From: Oscillospiraceae bacterium
Lineage (GTDB): Bacteria > Bacillota > Clostridia > Saccharofermentanales > Saccharofermentanaceae
Direction of reading: 5' to 3'
DNA length: 64,000 nt
Assembly: GCA_902780785.1 (NCBI GenBank)
Contig: CACZGS010000001.1
Coordinates: 186,001-250,000 of the forward strand
The number at the start of each line of letters is the position of its first letter. The first letter of the stretch is position 1. Shown piece after piece: positions 41,736 through 50,685 of the stretch. Under the pieces are notes generated by a model. It saw only the letters and a list, made by a program, of their open reading frames with translations, ran no database searches and was not told where the DNA came from. The position numbers were made by a program, and so were the translations under genes.

Positions 41736-42758
41736 ATGGCAGATTTATTTGAATCATACGAGAGAAGACTCCCCCAGATCAACGCAAAGCTTGCTGAATA
41801 TGGAATCGCTTCCATCGAAGAAGCTGAGAAGATCACAAAAGATGCAGGTCTTGATGTTTATCACCTCATCGAAGGCATTCAGCCTATCTGCTTCGAGAAT
41901 GCTAAGTGGGCTTACACAGTAGGCGCTGCTATCGCAATCAAGAAGAACTGCCGCAAGGCTTCCGATGCTGCTGCAGCTATCGGTGAAGGCCTCCAGGCTT
42001 TCTGCATTCCCGGTTCCGTTGCTGACAGACGTAAGGTAGGTCTTGGTCACGGTAACCTCGGTAAGATGCTCCTCGAAGAGGACACAGAGTGCTTCGCATT
42101 CCTGGCTGGTCACGAGTCATTCGCAGCAGCTGAGGGCGCTATCGGTATCGCTGAGAAGGCTAACCGTGTTCGTCAGAAGCCTCTCAGAGTTATCCTTGAC
42201 GGTCTCGGAAAGGACGCTGCAAAGATCATCTCCAGAATCAACGGCTTCACATATGTTGAGACAGAGTATGACTACAAGACAGGCGAGCTCAAGGAGCTCT
42301 CCAGAACATGCTACTCCAAGAATCCTGATTCTCCGAGAGCAAAGGTTAACTGCTATGGTGCAGATGACGTTCAGGAAGGCGTTGCTATCCTCTGGAAGGA
42401 GAACGTTGACGTTTCCATCACAGGTAACTCCACCAATCCTACAAGATTCCAGCACCCTGTTGCAGGTACATACAAGAAGGAGCGCCTCGAGGCAGGCAAG
42501 AAGTACTTCTCCGTTGCTTCCGGCGGTGGTACAGGCCGTACACTTCACCCTGATAACATGGCTGCAGGTCCTGCTTCCTACGGTATGACAGATACTATGG
42601 GCCGTATGCACTCTGACGCTCAGTTCGCAGGTTCTTCTTCCGTTCCTGCTCACGTTGAGATGATGGGTCTTATCGGTGCAGGTAACAACCCGATGGTTGG
42701 TATGACTGTTTCCACAGCAGTATCCGTTGAGGAAGCTGCTAAGGCAGGCAAGTTCTGA
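41736..42758 (+). CDS. GGGtGRT protein
   Basis: This 340-residue protein carries the name-giving motif ASGGGTGRTLHPDNMA near residue 265, plus SVAGYG-like and NPTRFQHPVAGTYKKER segments. The family (GGGtGRT protein) is widespread in anaerobes but has no established function. The Gly-rich loop suggests nucleotide or phosphate binding (inference). It is cotranscribed with the scaffold-like gene, with AAGGAGG before the ATG. Codon use is highly biased, as in translation genes. Confidence 0.88.
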   Translation: MADLFESYERRLPQINAKLAEYGIASIEEAEKITKDAGLDVYHLIEGIQPICFENAKWAYTVGAAIAIKKNCRKASDAAAAIGEGLQAFCIPGSVADRRKVGLGHGNLGKMLLEEDTECFAFLAGHESFAAAEGAIGIAEKANRVRQKPLRVILDGLGKDAAKIISRINGFTYVETEYDYKTGELKELSRTCYSKNPDSPRAKVNCYGADDVQEGVAILWKENVDVSITGNSTNPTRFQHPVAGTYKKERLEAGKKYFSVASGGGTGRTLHPDNMAAGPASYGMTDTMGRMHSDAQFAGSSSVPAHVEMMGLIGAGNNPMVGMTVSTAVSVEEAAKAGKF

Positions 42759-42786
42759 TCTGACTGAATAATCATTTAATGATATT

Positions 42787-42820
42787 GCCCCCGGAGTTTT
42801 CTCCGGGGGCTTTTTCTTTT
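42787..42820 (+). terminator. Intrinsic terminator after the GGGtGRT gene
   Basis: GCCCCCGGAG (42787-42796) pairs perfectly with CTCCGGGGGC (42801-42810) around TTTT, followed by TTTTTCTTTT. Confidence 0.95.
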
Positions 42821-42937
42821 CGAGGCCGTCAAATGTCAGAATGCCTTTTTATGAGGCCTTATTTTATTGCTTTTGCAATTTGAGGCGGTATAGACGCAGT
42901 GTTAAGATTAAGGCATCTTACTATTCGGAGGTTTGTT

Positions 42938-44554
42938 ATGGAAGCATTGGATGCATTGTTAACTTCTGAGCTGATAAAGCTTGCCTTATGGGCGCTCCTG
43001 CCTGCCATAGTTGCTATCGTGCTGGCGCTCATTACTAAAGAAGTGTACAGCTCACTGTTTGTGGGTATCCTTGTCGGAGGCTTGATCTATGCCAATGGTA
43101 ATCCGGTCGGTGCGTTAGATCATGTTTTCAATAAGGGTATCATAGCTTCACTTGCTGAGCCCTATAATGTCGGAATCCTCGTTTTCCTTGTTTTCCTTGG
43201 AATTATCGTTGCCTTGATGAACAAGGCCGGAGGCTCTGCCGCGTTCGGTAACTGGGCTTCAGAACACGTTCATTCAAGAGTCGGCTCACAGCTTGCAACT
43301 ATCGGATTGGGCGTGCTGATCTTTATCGATGACTATTTCAACTGCTTAACAGTAGGCTCTGTTATGAGACCTGTTACTGACAGACAGAAGATCTCAAGAG
43401 CAAAGCTAGCATACCTAATCGATGCTACTGCAGCTCCTGTCTGCATTATTGCTCCTATTTCTTCATGGGCTGCAGCTGTTTCGGGATTTGCTCCTGAAGG
43501 AACTAACGGACTTATGCTCTTTGTCCGTGCTATCCCTTATAACTATTATGCTATCCTTACCATCGTCATGATGATCACGATGGTCGTACTTAAGATCGAA
43601 TATGGCCCTATGGCCCGCCATGAGGCAAATGCCAAAAAGGGTGATATCTTTACGGTTGACCCTCCTGTTAAGACAGAGGAAAAGAATGTCAGCACAAAGG
43701 GTAAGGTATTAGACCTTGTACTTCCTGTAGTTGTACTCATCATCTGCTGTGTTGTCGGAATGCTCTATACAGGCGGTTTCTTCGGCGGAGAATTGGAAGG
43801 CAACTTCTTCCAGCAGTTCGTTACAGCTTTCTCTGAAAGCGATGCATCAGTTGGTCTCGCAGTTGGTTCCTTCGGCGGTATCGTATTCACGGTTATCTTA
43901 TATCTTGCAAGAAGGATCCTGAAGTTCAAGGAGTGTATGTCAAGCATCGAGGAAGGCTTCAAGGCTATGGTTCCTCCGATCCTTATCCTTACGCTTGCAT
44001 GGTCTTTGAAGGCTATGACGGATTCTTTGGGCGCAGCTGAATATGTTGCTGAGATCGTTGACAGATCAAAGGGTTCATTCATCGGTATCATGCCGGCAGT
44101 TATCTTCCTTATTGCGTGTGCTTTGTCTTTCGCAACAGGAACATCCTGGGGTACATTCGGTATCCTTATCCCGATCACATTAAGAGCTTTCTCTCTTACA
44201 GATCCTGATCCTTCAAAGGCTACTCTCGCTATCATCTGCGTATCCGCTTGTATGGCCGGTGCTGTTTGCGGAGACCACTGCTCACCGATATCAGATACGA
44301 CAATCATGAGTTCTGCAGGTGCACAGTGCAACCATATTGCTCACGTATCCACGCAGCTGCCTTACGCGCTTACGGCAGCAGGCATATCATTCCTGACATA
44401 TCTTGTTGCAGGTTTTGCCCTGAATGCAGCAGTATCGCTTTTCGTTGGAATCGGTATGATGATCGGTATCATCTTCTTCCTCAGATGGATCCTGAAGACT
44501 CCTTCGACTGCTGATGCTTCGCAGAAAGAGACTCAGACACCTGAGACAGAATGA
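42938..44554 (+). CDS. Na+/H+ antiporter NhaC family protein
   Basis: From the ATG at 42938 (GGAGG upstream; an earlier in-frame start at 42899 lacks one) the protein has 538 residues and about eleven membrane helices. The NhaC family signature is seen in GVLIFIDDYFNCLTVGSVMRPVTD, APVCIIAPISSWAAAVSGF, the GTSWGTFGILIPI segment, and GDHCSPISDTTIMSSAGA. It should exchange Na+ (or a related cation or organic acid) for protons. It is transcribed alone. Its last 74 nt overlap the convergent EamA gene. Confidence 0.93.
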   Translation: MEALDALLTSELIKLALWALLPAIVAIVLALITKEVYSSLFVGILVGGLIYANGNPVGALDHVFNKGIIASLAEPYNVGILVFLVFLGIIVALMNKAGGSAAFGNWASEHVHSRVGSQLATIGLGVLIFIDDYFNCLTVGSVMRPVTDRQKISRAKLAYLIDATAAPVCIIAPISSWAAAVSGFAPEGTNGLMLFVRAIPYNYYAILTIVMMITMVVLKIEYGPMARHEANAKKGDIFTVDPPVKTEEKNVSTKGKVLDLVLPVVVLIICCVVGMLYTGGFFGGELEGNFFQQFVTAFSESDASVGLAVGSFGGIVFTVILYLARRILKFKECMSSIEEGFKAMVPPILILTLAWSLKAMTDSLGAAEYVAEIVDRSKGSFIGIMPAVIFLIACALSFATGTSWGTFGILIPITLRAFSLTDPDPSKATLAIICVSACMAGAVCGDHCSPISDTTIMSSAGAQCNHIAHVSTQLPYALTAAGISFLTYLVAGFALNAAVSLFVGIGMMIGIIFFLRWILKTPSTADASQKETQTPETE

Positions 44555-45395
44555 TCGCGCCAAACATTATAAGGCACCCTGCCAGCTCTCTGGGCAGCAT
44601 GTTCTCGTGAAGTACGATCGCAGCAGTAATAACTGCAAAGACTGACTCGAGACACATTAAAAGAGAGGCAACAACGGGACTTGCATGTTTTTGTCCCACG
44701 ATCTGAAGAGTATATGCAATGCCGCAGCTCATTATTCCCGAATACAAAAGGGAAGGAGCTGCGGTTTTTATGTCTGATAATACGGGCTTCTCGAAAATGA
44801 ACATCGCGACAATGGAGATGATCGCTGCAACAAAGAACTGCATGAACGACAGCTGAACGCCACTCGTTCCGTCTTCCAAGAACTTGTCTATCAGTATTAT
44901 CTGGACAGCGTAGAAGACGGCGCATATGAGAGCTAAGATATCGCCCATGTTAATGTTCGTGAGATCTTTAGGATCTATGCAGAGCAGGAAAAGACCTAAA
45001 AGTCCGATGAAGATCGATACCCATGTGAGCACTGCGATCTTCTTCCTGAGGAACATGACTGAAATGAGCGGAACGAAGAACATATAGAACGCGGTGATAA
45101 ACGCGATCTTACCTGATGTCGAATAGTAGAATGCGAACTGCTGGAAGTTCTGGGCGATCGAGAAGACCACGCCTAAGATCAATCCCTTTTTGAGAGTCTC
45201 TTTGCTGAAGTCAAAACCCTTGTTGATAATGAGTGTGAAGGGCAGAAGGAAGAGCATTCCGAGAGCAGTTCTTATACCCGTGAATGTGAATGCGTCGATG
45301 CTCTGCATGCCGATCGACTGGGCAACAAAAGATGAACCCCAGATGATGGCTGTAATGAGAAGTAATATGACTCCCTGTGGTTTGGTGCGGCGCAT
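44481..45395 (-). CDS. EamA (DMT) family transporter
   Basis: This 304-residue protein has ten predicted helices in two EamA repeats. The first starts LLLITAIIWGSSFVAQ and includes PLISVMFLRKKIAVLTW; the second includes GIAYTLQIVGQKHASPVVASLLMCLESV. It is a drug/metabolite-type exporter or amino-acid permease of unknown substrate. AAAGGA precedes the start. The C-terminal end overlaps the convergent nhaC-type gene by 74 nt. Confidence 0.9.
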   Translation of the reverse strand: MRRTKPQGVILLLITAIIWGSSFVAQSIGMQSIDAFTFTGIRTALGMLFLLPFTLIINKGFDFSKETLKKGLILGVVFSIAQNFQQFAFYYSTSGKIAFITAFYMFFVPLISVMFLRKKIAVLTWVSIFIGLLGLFLLCIDPKDLTNINMGDILALICAVFYAVQIILIDKFLEDGTSGVQLSFMQFFVAAIISIVAMFIFEKPVLSDIKTAAPSLLYSGIMSCGIAYTLQIVGQKHASPVVASLLMCLESVFAVITAAIVLHENMLPRELAGCLIMFGAIILSQVSESLSAKHQQSKESSGSI

Positions 45396-45466
45396 TGATA
45401 TTCCTTTCTTTAAGCAAAAGAAATATATATTAAAGGAATAGGTTTTGCAAGGAATTCAATGCGGAA

Positions 45467-46963
45467 TTATCTTAAGATGAAATTGCTGAGCGCGTTTTCT
45501 TCCCAGTCTATGTACTGATATCTGGTCCAGTCGTACTCGGTATAAAACTCTAATGAACTGTTATATTCATCCCAGTAGTAAACTTGCGACAGTGCGCTCT
45601 TATTCTCGGGAAGATGCATCTCTTCAAGAACGGAAAAGCCGCCTGATAAAAGAAGCGCGATAATGATTCCGGCGATAGGGAGCAGACGCTTATTTACAGA
45701 TCCCAAAGCGTCGATAAGTTCTTTTGCAAGGATAAAACAAAGACAGATCAGAGCAGGCATGCTTCCTCTTATGCAGAGGTCGTTGTAGTGACCGAATTCA
45801 AAGAACGGGAATAGGAACAGGCATATGGAGACTGTCCAAAGAAGCGGTTCTTTTTTGTTTGTCTTGAAAAGGAATACAAGCCATAATCCCCAAGAGATCT
45901 CGTGCAGCAGGAGGACCAGCGGCAATTCACTGTAATCAACGAGCTTAAATGCGTTCTCTGCGCCGGCAGGCTTTGTCTGCATGATGTTTCCGGCAAGATA
46001 AAGCAGGAACATAGAAGCGGATATTATGCCGGCAATGTTTTCGAGGCTCAGTATGCTCTTAAGAGACTTCTTAACGTTCTTATCTTTGATCATGTCGAAC
46101 AGGAAAAGCATCAGCATAAGCTCCACGATCCCCAGGAATGCAAAGACTGAGAATGATAAGAGCGGTGATGCTATGAGAGCCCACTTATCATATCTTTTGC
46201 GCAGCCTGAACATCAGCGCAATAACTATCAGTGATGGTACGAACTGAGGGAATACATATCTGAGCAGTGTCAGGTTCGAAGAAAGCTGCACATTTATATC
46301 TTCACTTATCCACTGGAAATGGAATGCGGTTACTGTGCGGTCAGGATAGATGATCATGTATACGAACTGCATCAGTGCGTTGAACGGCGCGAAAAGCATA
46401 ATGACTGCAAATATGATAAGCAGATAAGAGGGTTTTCTTTTGCTCAATGATCTGTAGAAAACGAGAATGGCAATGAAGATCCCTATTGCGTGCCAGATGG
46501 CAGAGAAAGCAGATGCAAAATCAAAACTTGAAGTGAGCTTTCCGGCAAGGGCAGGGACCAGATAACCGGCGATGTAATAACACAAAACGCCTTTATCTCC
46601 GTTCATTTCATAACGGACAGGCCAGGGCTGTTCGATAAGGTCTTTTAGAATGAAATTGTGTTTTATCGAGTCGAAGGGCTGTGCCGTAAATCCGCCCGCG
46701 CCAAGAAAATACGATAACAGCAATATCAGGACAAAGCAGATCGCCGAACATACAATGAATGAAGGCGATATCATTATTTTTGAACTGCCGTCATCTGTGC
46801 CTTTGTCAAAAAGCACTTTACAGAGTGCAATGACGATCAGTATTACTACCGGGATCGCGAACCAAAGCTTTATCCATGACAGCATGAAAATAACGATCGG
46901 GATAAAAAGATATCCTAATGCGACTGTCTCTAATACGGATGTGGGCTTTTTGGAGTTCAGCAT
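45467..46963 (-). CDS. Polytopic membrane protein, GT-C/YfhO-like, function unknown
   Basis: The ATG at 46963 lies 6 nt after TATAAT (46970-46975, minus strand), so the mRNA is probably leaderless; a further in-frame start at 47005 would lie upstream of that -10. The 498-residue protein has about twelve helices and a soluble C-terminal segment ending YWDEYNSSLEFYTEYDWTRY. The overall layout recalls GT-C glycosyltransferases or YfhO-like proteins, but no catalytic Asp motif was confirmed. It faces the copper operon. Confidence 0.72.
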   Translation of the reverse strand: MLNSKKPTSVLETVALGYLFIPIVIFMLSWIKLWFAIPVVILIVIALCKVLFDKGTDDGSSKIMISPSFIVCSAICFVLILLLSYFLGAGGFTAQPFDSIKHNFILKDLIEQPWPVRYEMNGDKGVLCYYIAGYLVPALAGKLTSSFDFASAFSAIWHAIGIFIAILVFYRSLSKRKPSYLLIIFAVIMLFAPFNALMQFVYMIIYPDRTVTAFHFQWISEDINVQLSSNLTLLRYVFPQFVPSLIVIALMFRLRKRYDKWALIASPLLSFSVFAFLGIVELMLMLFLFDMIKDKNVKKSLKSILSLENIAGIISASMFLLYLAGNIMQTKPAGAENAFKLVDYSELPLVLLLHEISWGLWLVFLFKTNKKEPLLWTVSICLFLFPFFEFGHYNDLCIRGSMPALICLCFILAKELIDALGSVNKRLLPIAGIIIALLLSGGFSVLEEMHLPENKSALSQVYYWDEYNSSLEFYTEYDWTRYQYIDWEENALSNFILR

Positions 46964-47006
46964 AAGCCAATTATAGCATGTATGTTTTCTTATATTGCAC
47001 GGCAAC

Positions 47007-47065
47007 TTGACTTATACCCTACGGGGGTATATCCTTATGAATGAAAATATACCCTGTGGGGGTAT
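47007..47065 (+). promoter_or_regulatory. csoR promoter with two CsoR operators
   Basis: TTGACT (47007-47012), 17 nt and TATCCT (47030-47035) form the promoter. Two near-identical 17-bp dyads, ATACCCTACGGGGGTAT (47014-47030) and ATACCCTGTGGGGGTAT (47049-47065), match the CsoR type (TACCC...GGGGTA). The first lies between -35 and -10 and the second lies downstream of the start site, so Cu-free CsoR should block transcription twice. Confidence 0.88.
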
Positions 47066-47083
47066 GCTTCAGGAGGTAACACC

Positions 47084-47386
47084 ATGGCTGAGAAGAAATG
47101 TCCGCATTGCAGAACAAAGGACAGATCCGAAGAAGAGATAAAGGATCTTATCACCAGATTGAACCGTATCGAAGGCCAGATAAGGGGCATCAGGAAGATG
47201 GTCGAGGAAGATGCATATTGTGTTGACGTTCTTACCCAGGTAAGCGCTGCAAAATGCTCTCTGAACAGCTTCTCCAAGGTTCTCCTCGGAAGCCATATAA
47301 GAACTTGTGTTGCCGAAGATATCAGAAACGGCTCAGATGAGAAGACTGAAGAGTTGGTTGAGCTCTTACAGAAACTGATGAAATAA
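47084..47386 (+). CDS. csoR: CsoR family copper-sensing repressor
   Basis: This 100-residue all-helical repressor has the CsoR copper ligands in place: C46 in AYCVDVLTQ, H71 and C75 in GSHIRTC. The start (RLNRIEGQIRGIRKM) is the DNA-contacting helix of the family. An N-terminal extra CxxC (KKCPHCR) is present. It should release the operators upstream when it binds Cu(I). AGGAGG precedes the ATG. copA follows after 28 nt. Confidence 0.93.
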   Translation: MAEKKCPHCRTKDRSEEEIKDLITRLNRIEGQIRGIRKMVEEDAYCVDVLTQVSAAKCSLNSFSKVLLGSHIRTCVAEDIRNGSDEKTEELVELLQKLMK

Positions 47387-47414
47387 TTATCAACCTTAGA
47401 ATGCGTATTCCTGT

Positions 47415-49958
47415 ATGGAAAAAAGTAATGTAAAAACCGAGAAATACTTAGTTACCGGTATGAGCTGTGCCGCATGCCAGGCGCATGTCGAGAAGGCAGT
47501 AAACGGCGTTGAGGGCGTGGAATCCTGCAGCGTATCACTGCTTACGAATTCCATGAACGTTACCGGAACTGCCAATGAAGCTGCGATAATCAAGGCTGTC
47601 GAAGATGCCGGCTATGGAGCTTCGCCTGAAAGGGCAGGTGGCAAAGCCAAAGGACAGCTTTTCGCGAGCATGGAAGAACAGCTGGAAAATAAAGAGATAC
47701 CTGTCCTCAGGAACAGGCTTATCAGTTCGGTTATATTCCTGCTCGTATTGATGTATTTCTCGATGGGGGTCTCGATGTGGGGTTGGCCTGCTCCGGGATT
47801 CCTTGAACATAACATGGTGGGGATAGGGATCATTGAGATGCTCTTGTCGGGCATCATAATGATGATCAATAAGAAGTTTTTTGTAAACGGATTTAAGGCG
47901 CTCATCCATAAGAGCACGAATATGGATACTCTGGTCGCCATGGGGTCGGGTATTTCGTTCATTTACAGCTTTGTAACATTGTTACACATGACAACGGAGG
48001 GCTCTCACGAGGCTCAGATGGAGATGATGAATGATCTGTATTTCGAGTCCGCGGCCATGATCGTGACCTTGATAACAATTGGAAAACTCCTTGAGGCAAT
48101 ATCGAAGGGACGCACAACTAATGCTCTCAAGGGACTTCTGAACCTCCAGCCGAAGACTGCCGTTCTTATCAGAGATTCAAAAGAAGTCACGGTTCCTGTT
48201 GAAGAAGTCATGGCGGGAGATATATTCGTGGTAAGACCGGGCGGCGCTATCCCTGTTGACGGCATCATCAAAGAAGGCGAATGTGCCATTGATGAATCTG
48301 CTCTTACCGGAGAATCGGTTCCTGTTGATAAAGCATCAGGAGATAAGGTCTCAGCCGGAACCATAAACCGTTCAGGCTTTATTACATGCAGAGCCGAGAA
48401 AGTCGGCGAAGATACGACGCTTGCGCAGATCATAAAGATGGTGAGCGAATCTTCAGGCTCAAAAGCGCCGATCGCAAGGATCGCAGACAAGGTATCAGGC
48501 ATATTCGTTCCCGCGGTGCTTATCATCGCCGCAATAGTATTTGTAATCTGGCTCATCACGGGCGCTGATATCGGATATTCGCTTACGAGAGCAATATCAG
48601 TACTCGTCGTAAGCTGCCCCTGCGCTTTAGGCCTTGCAACGCCTGTTGCGATAATGGTTGGAAACGGCGTTGCCGCAAAGAACGGAATACTCTTTAAGAC
48701 ATCCACTTCTCTCGAGCAGACCGGTAAAGCGGAGATAATCGTTCTTGATAAGACCGGAACCATTACAAGCGGTGTGCCCGTAGTAACTGATGTTATTCCC
48801 GTAACTGACGAGGCAGAGCTTCTTAAAGCTGCCTTTGCACTGGAGAATGCCAGCGAGCATCCTCTCGGCAAGGCAGTAACAGAATATTGCAAAGAGCATG
48901 GTATCGAACTTCAGAAGATAGAAAACTTTAAAGTCCATGCCGGAAACGGTCTCGAAGGAACACTTGAAGGCAGGCTCTTAAGAGGAGGAAATCTCAAGTT
49001 CATAACAAGTGCCGATAAGGTTTTTGAAGACAAGGCAAAGGCACTTGCAACAGAAGGAAAGACACCGCTTTTCTTTGAAATTGACGGCAGGCTCACAGGC
49101 ATCATCGCCGTTGCGGATACGATAAGGAAAGACTCTTCTGAAGCAATAAGCGAATTGAAGGCTCTCGGCCTTTATACTGTCATGCTGACGGGCGATAACA
49201 AAAGGACCGCAGACAGCATCGGAAAGCTGTCCGGCGTTGATATGACAGTAGCTGACGTTCTTCCGGGAGACAAGGAAAATATCGTCAAAAAGCTTAAAGA
49301 ATACGGCAAGGTGATAATGGTCGGTGACGGCATAAATGATGCGCCTGCATTAACTTCAGCAGATATCGGAATCGCGATCGGAGCAGGAACCGATATCGCT
49401 ATTGATGCAGCAGATGTTGTGCTCATGAAATCAAGTCTTAAAGATGCTGCTGCCGCCATAAGGATATCCAGAAGAACGATTACGAATATCCATGAAAATC
49501 TCTTCTGGGCATTCGTCTACAACGTCGCGCTGATCCCTGTCGCAGCAGGAGCGTATGCGGCTTTGGGCATTACCATGACTCCGATGTTCGGCGCTGCCGC
49601 AATGAGCCTGTCGAGCTTTACGGTGTGCATGAACGCGTTAAGGTTAAATCTTGTTAAGCCATACGACAGAAAGCGTGACAAGGCCAAGAGCGATATCAGG
49701 AACAGACTTAAAGAATTAGAGATCAAAAATGAAAAGGAGATAAACACTATGGAAAAGACTATCAAGATCGAAGGCATGATGTGCGGACACTGCGAAGCAT
49801 CCGTTAAGAAGGCTCTGGAGGCCTTAGACGGCGTTATCTCAGCTGATGTATCTCACGACAAGGGAACGGCTGTTGTAGCGCTCGAAAAGGACGTTGCAGA
49901 CGACGTTCTCACAAAGGCTGTAGAGGACAAGGATTTTAAGGTTACGGGCATCTGCTAA
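47415..49958 (+). CDS. copA: Copper-exporting P-type ATPase CopA with fused C-terminal CopZ domain
   Basis: This 847-residue P1B-1 ATPase has an N-terminal metal-binding domain (GMSCAACQAHVEKAV, ligands C18 and C21), eight membrane helices, the transmembrane SCPCALGLATP, phosphorylation site DKTGTITSG near residue 445, SEHPLGKAV, and GDGINDAPAL. The ATPase part ends near residue 765. It is followed by a lysine/glutamate-rich spacer and a second metal-binding domain (IKIEGMMCGHCEASVKKAL), equal to a whole CopZ chaperone. The C-terminal position of this domain is unusual. The start has no clear ribosome site. The csoR operators control the operon. Confidence 0.94.
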   Translation: MEKSNVKTEKYLVTGMSCAACQAHVEKAVNGVEGVESCSVSLLTNSMNVTGTANEAAIIKAVEDAGYGASPERAGGKAKGQLFASMEEQLENKEIPVLRNRLISSVIFLLVLMYFSMGVSMWGWPAPGFLEHNMVGIGIIEMLLSGIIMMINKKFFVNGFKALIHKSTNMDTLVAMGSGISFIYSFVTLLHMTTEGSHEAQMEMMNDLYFESAAMIVTLITIGKLLEAISKGRTTNALKGLLNLQPKTAVLIRDSKEVTVPVEEVMAGDIFVVRPGGAIPVDGIIKEGECAIDESALTGESVPVDKASGDKVSAGTINRSGFITCRAEKVGEDTTLAQIIKMVSESSGSKAPIARIADKVSGIFVPAVLIIAAIVFVIWLITGADIGYSLTRAISVLVVSCPCALGLATPVAIMVGNGVAAKNGILFKTSTSLEQTGKAEIIVLDKTGTITSGVPVVTDVIPVTDEAELLKAAFALENASEHPLGKAVTEYCKEHGIELQKIENFKVHAGNGLEGTLEGRLLRGGNLKFITSADKVFEDKAKALATEGKTPLFFEIDGRLTGIIAVADTIRKDSSEAISELKALGLYTVMLTGDNKRTADSIGKLSGVDMTVADVLPGDKENIVKKLKEYGKVIMVGDGINDAPALTSADIGIAIGAGTDIAIDAADVVLMKSSLKDAAAAIRISRRTITNIHENLFWAFVYNVALIPVAAGAYAALGITMTPMFGAAAMSLSSFTVCMNALRLNLVKPYDRKRDKAKSDIRNRLKELEIKNEKEINTMEKTIKIEGMMCGHCEASVKKALEALDGVISADVSHDKGTAVVALEKDVADDVLTKAVEDKDFKVTGIC
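49749..49958 (+). CDS. Candidate free CopZ-like chaperone from an in-frame internal start
   Basis: Inside copA, AAAAGGAGA (49732-49740) is a good ribosome site 9 nt before an in-frame ATG at 49749. The 69-residue product starts MEKTIKIEGMMCGHCEAS and would be a complete HMA-fold chaperone with the CGHC metal site. The same DNA could thus yield a CopA-CopZ fusion and free CopZ. Whether the internal start is used is inference. Confidence 0.5.
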   Translation: MEKTIKIEGMMCGHCEASVKKALEALDGVISADVSHDKGTAVVALEKDVADDVLTKAVEDKDFKVTGIC

Positions 49959-50028
49959 TCCTCAAAAAGAATTATGCGTCAATAGTACTGCGCGTATTGT
50001 ATAATATTACATACGCGAGGTGGGGACT

Positions 50029-50685
50029 ATGATACATATTTTAATTGTTGAAGACGAGAAACCGATATCTAACCTTATCAGAATGAGCCTTACAAAAGCA
50101 GGCTATTCATGCATGTGCGCTTATGACGGCGAGCAGGCTCTAGATATGATCAAGAATAATGTTTATGACCTTATTCTGCTTGACGTAATGATCCCGAAGA
50201 TAGACGGATTCTCTTTGATGCAATATATCAGGCCTATGAAGCTCCCGGTCATCTTCCTTACAGCGAAGAATATGGTCGAGGACAGAGTAAGAGGCCTTGA
50301 ACTTGGCGCTGAGGACTATCTGGCTAAGCCTTTTGAGATAATCGAGCTTCTTGCCAGGGTAAATGTTGTTTTGCGCCGTTATAACAAGACAGATACGGAA
50401 ATTACCATTGCCGGTCTTACTATAGATACGAAGGCAATGATCGTTTATAAGGATGGTTACCAGATCCCGCTGACACCGAAGGAGTATGAACTGCTTCTTT
50501 TGTTTGCAAGGAATCCCGGTATCGCCATGTACAGAGAGACGATCTACGAGCGTGTCTGGAACGAACCGTTCCCTTATGGAAGTAAGACGGTCGATCTTCA
50601 CATTCAGAGACTTCGAAAGAAACTCGGATGGGAAGACGTTATTCATGCTGTGCCGAAGGTAGGATACAGGCTGGAGGCTGATTAA
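50029..50685 (+). CDS. OmpR/PhoB-family response regulator
   Basis: From the ATG at 50029 (GCGAGGTGGGG upstream; an in-frame GTG at 50020 lies in it) the protein has 218 residues. The receiver domain has the phosphorylated Asp in LILLDVMIPK near residue 53, the EDEKP acidic start and Lys in LAKPFE. The C-terminal winged helix (about 125-218) has PLTPKEYELLLLFARNPG and SKTVDLHIQRLRKKLG. TATAAT at about 50000 serves the operon. Its stop overlaps the kinase start. Confidence 0.94.
   Translation: MIHILIVEDEKPISNLIRMSLTKAGYSCMCAYDGEQALDMIKNNVYDLILLDVMIPKIDGFSLMQYIRPMKLPVIFLTAKNMVEDRVRGLELGAEDYLAKPFEIIELLARVNVVLRRYNKTDTEITIAGLTIDTKAMIVYKDGYQIPLTPKEYELLLLFARNPGIAMYRETIYERVWNEPFPYGSKTVDLHIQRLRKKLGWEDVIHAVPKVGYRLEAD

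Noticed and set aside
48014..48892. 292-codon minus-strand frame opposite copA
   Set aside because: It lies within the conserved ATPase core; its sequence is low-complexity Ser/Pro-rich, typical of antisense translation.
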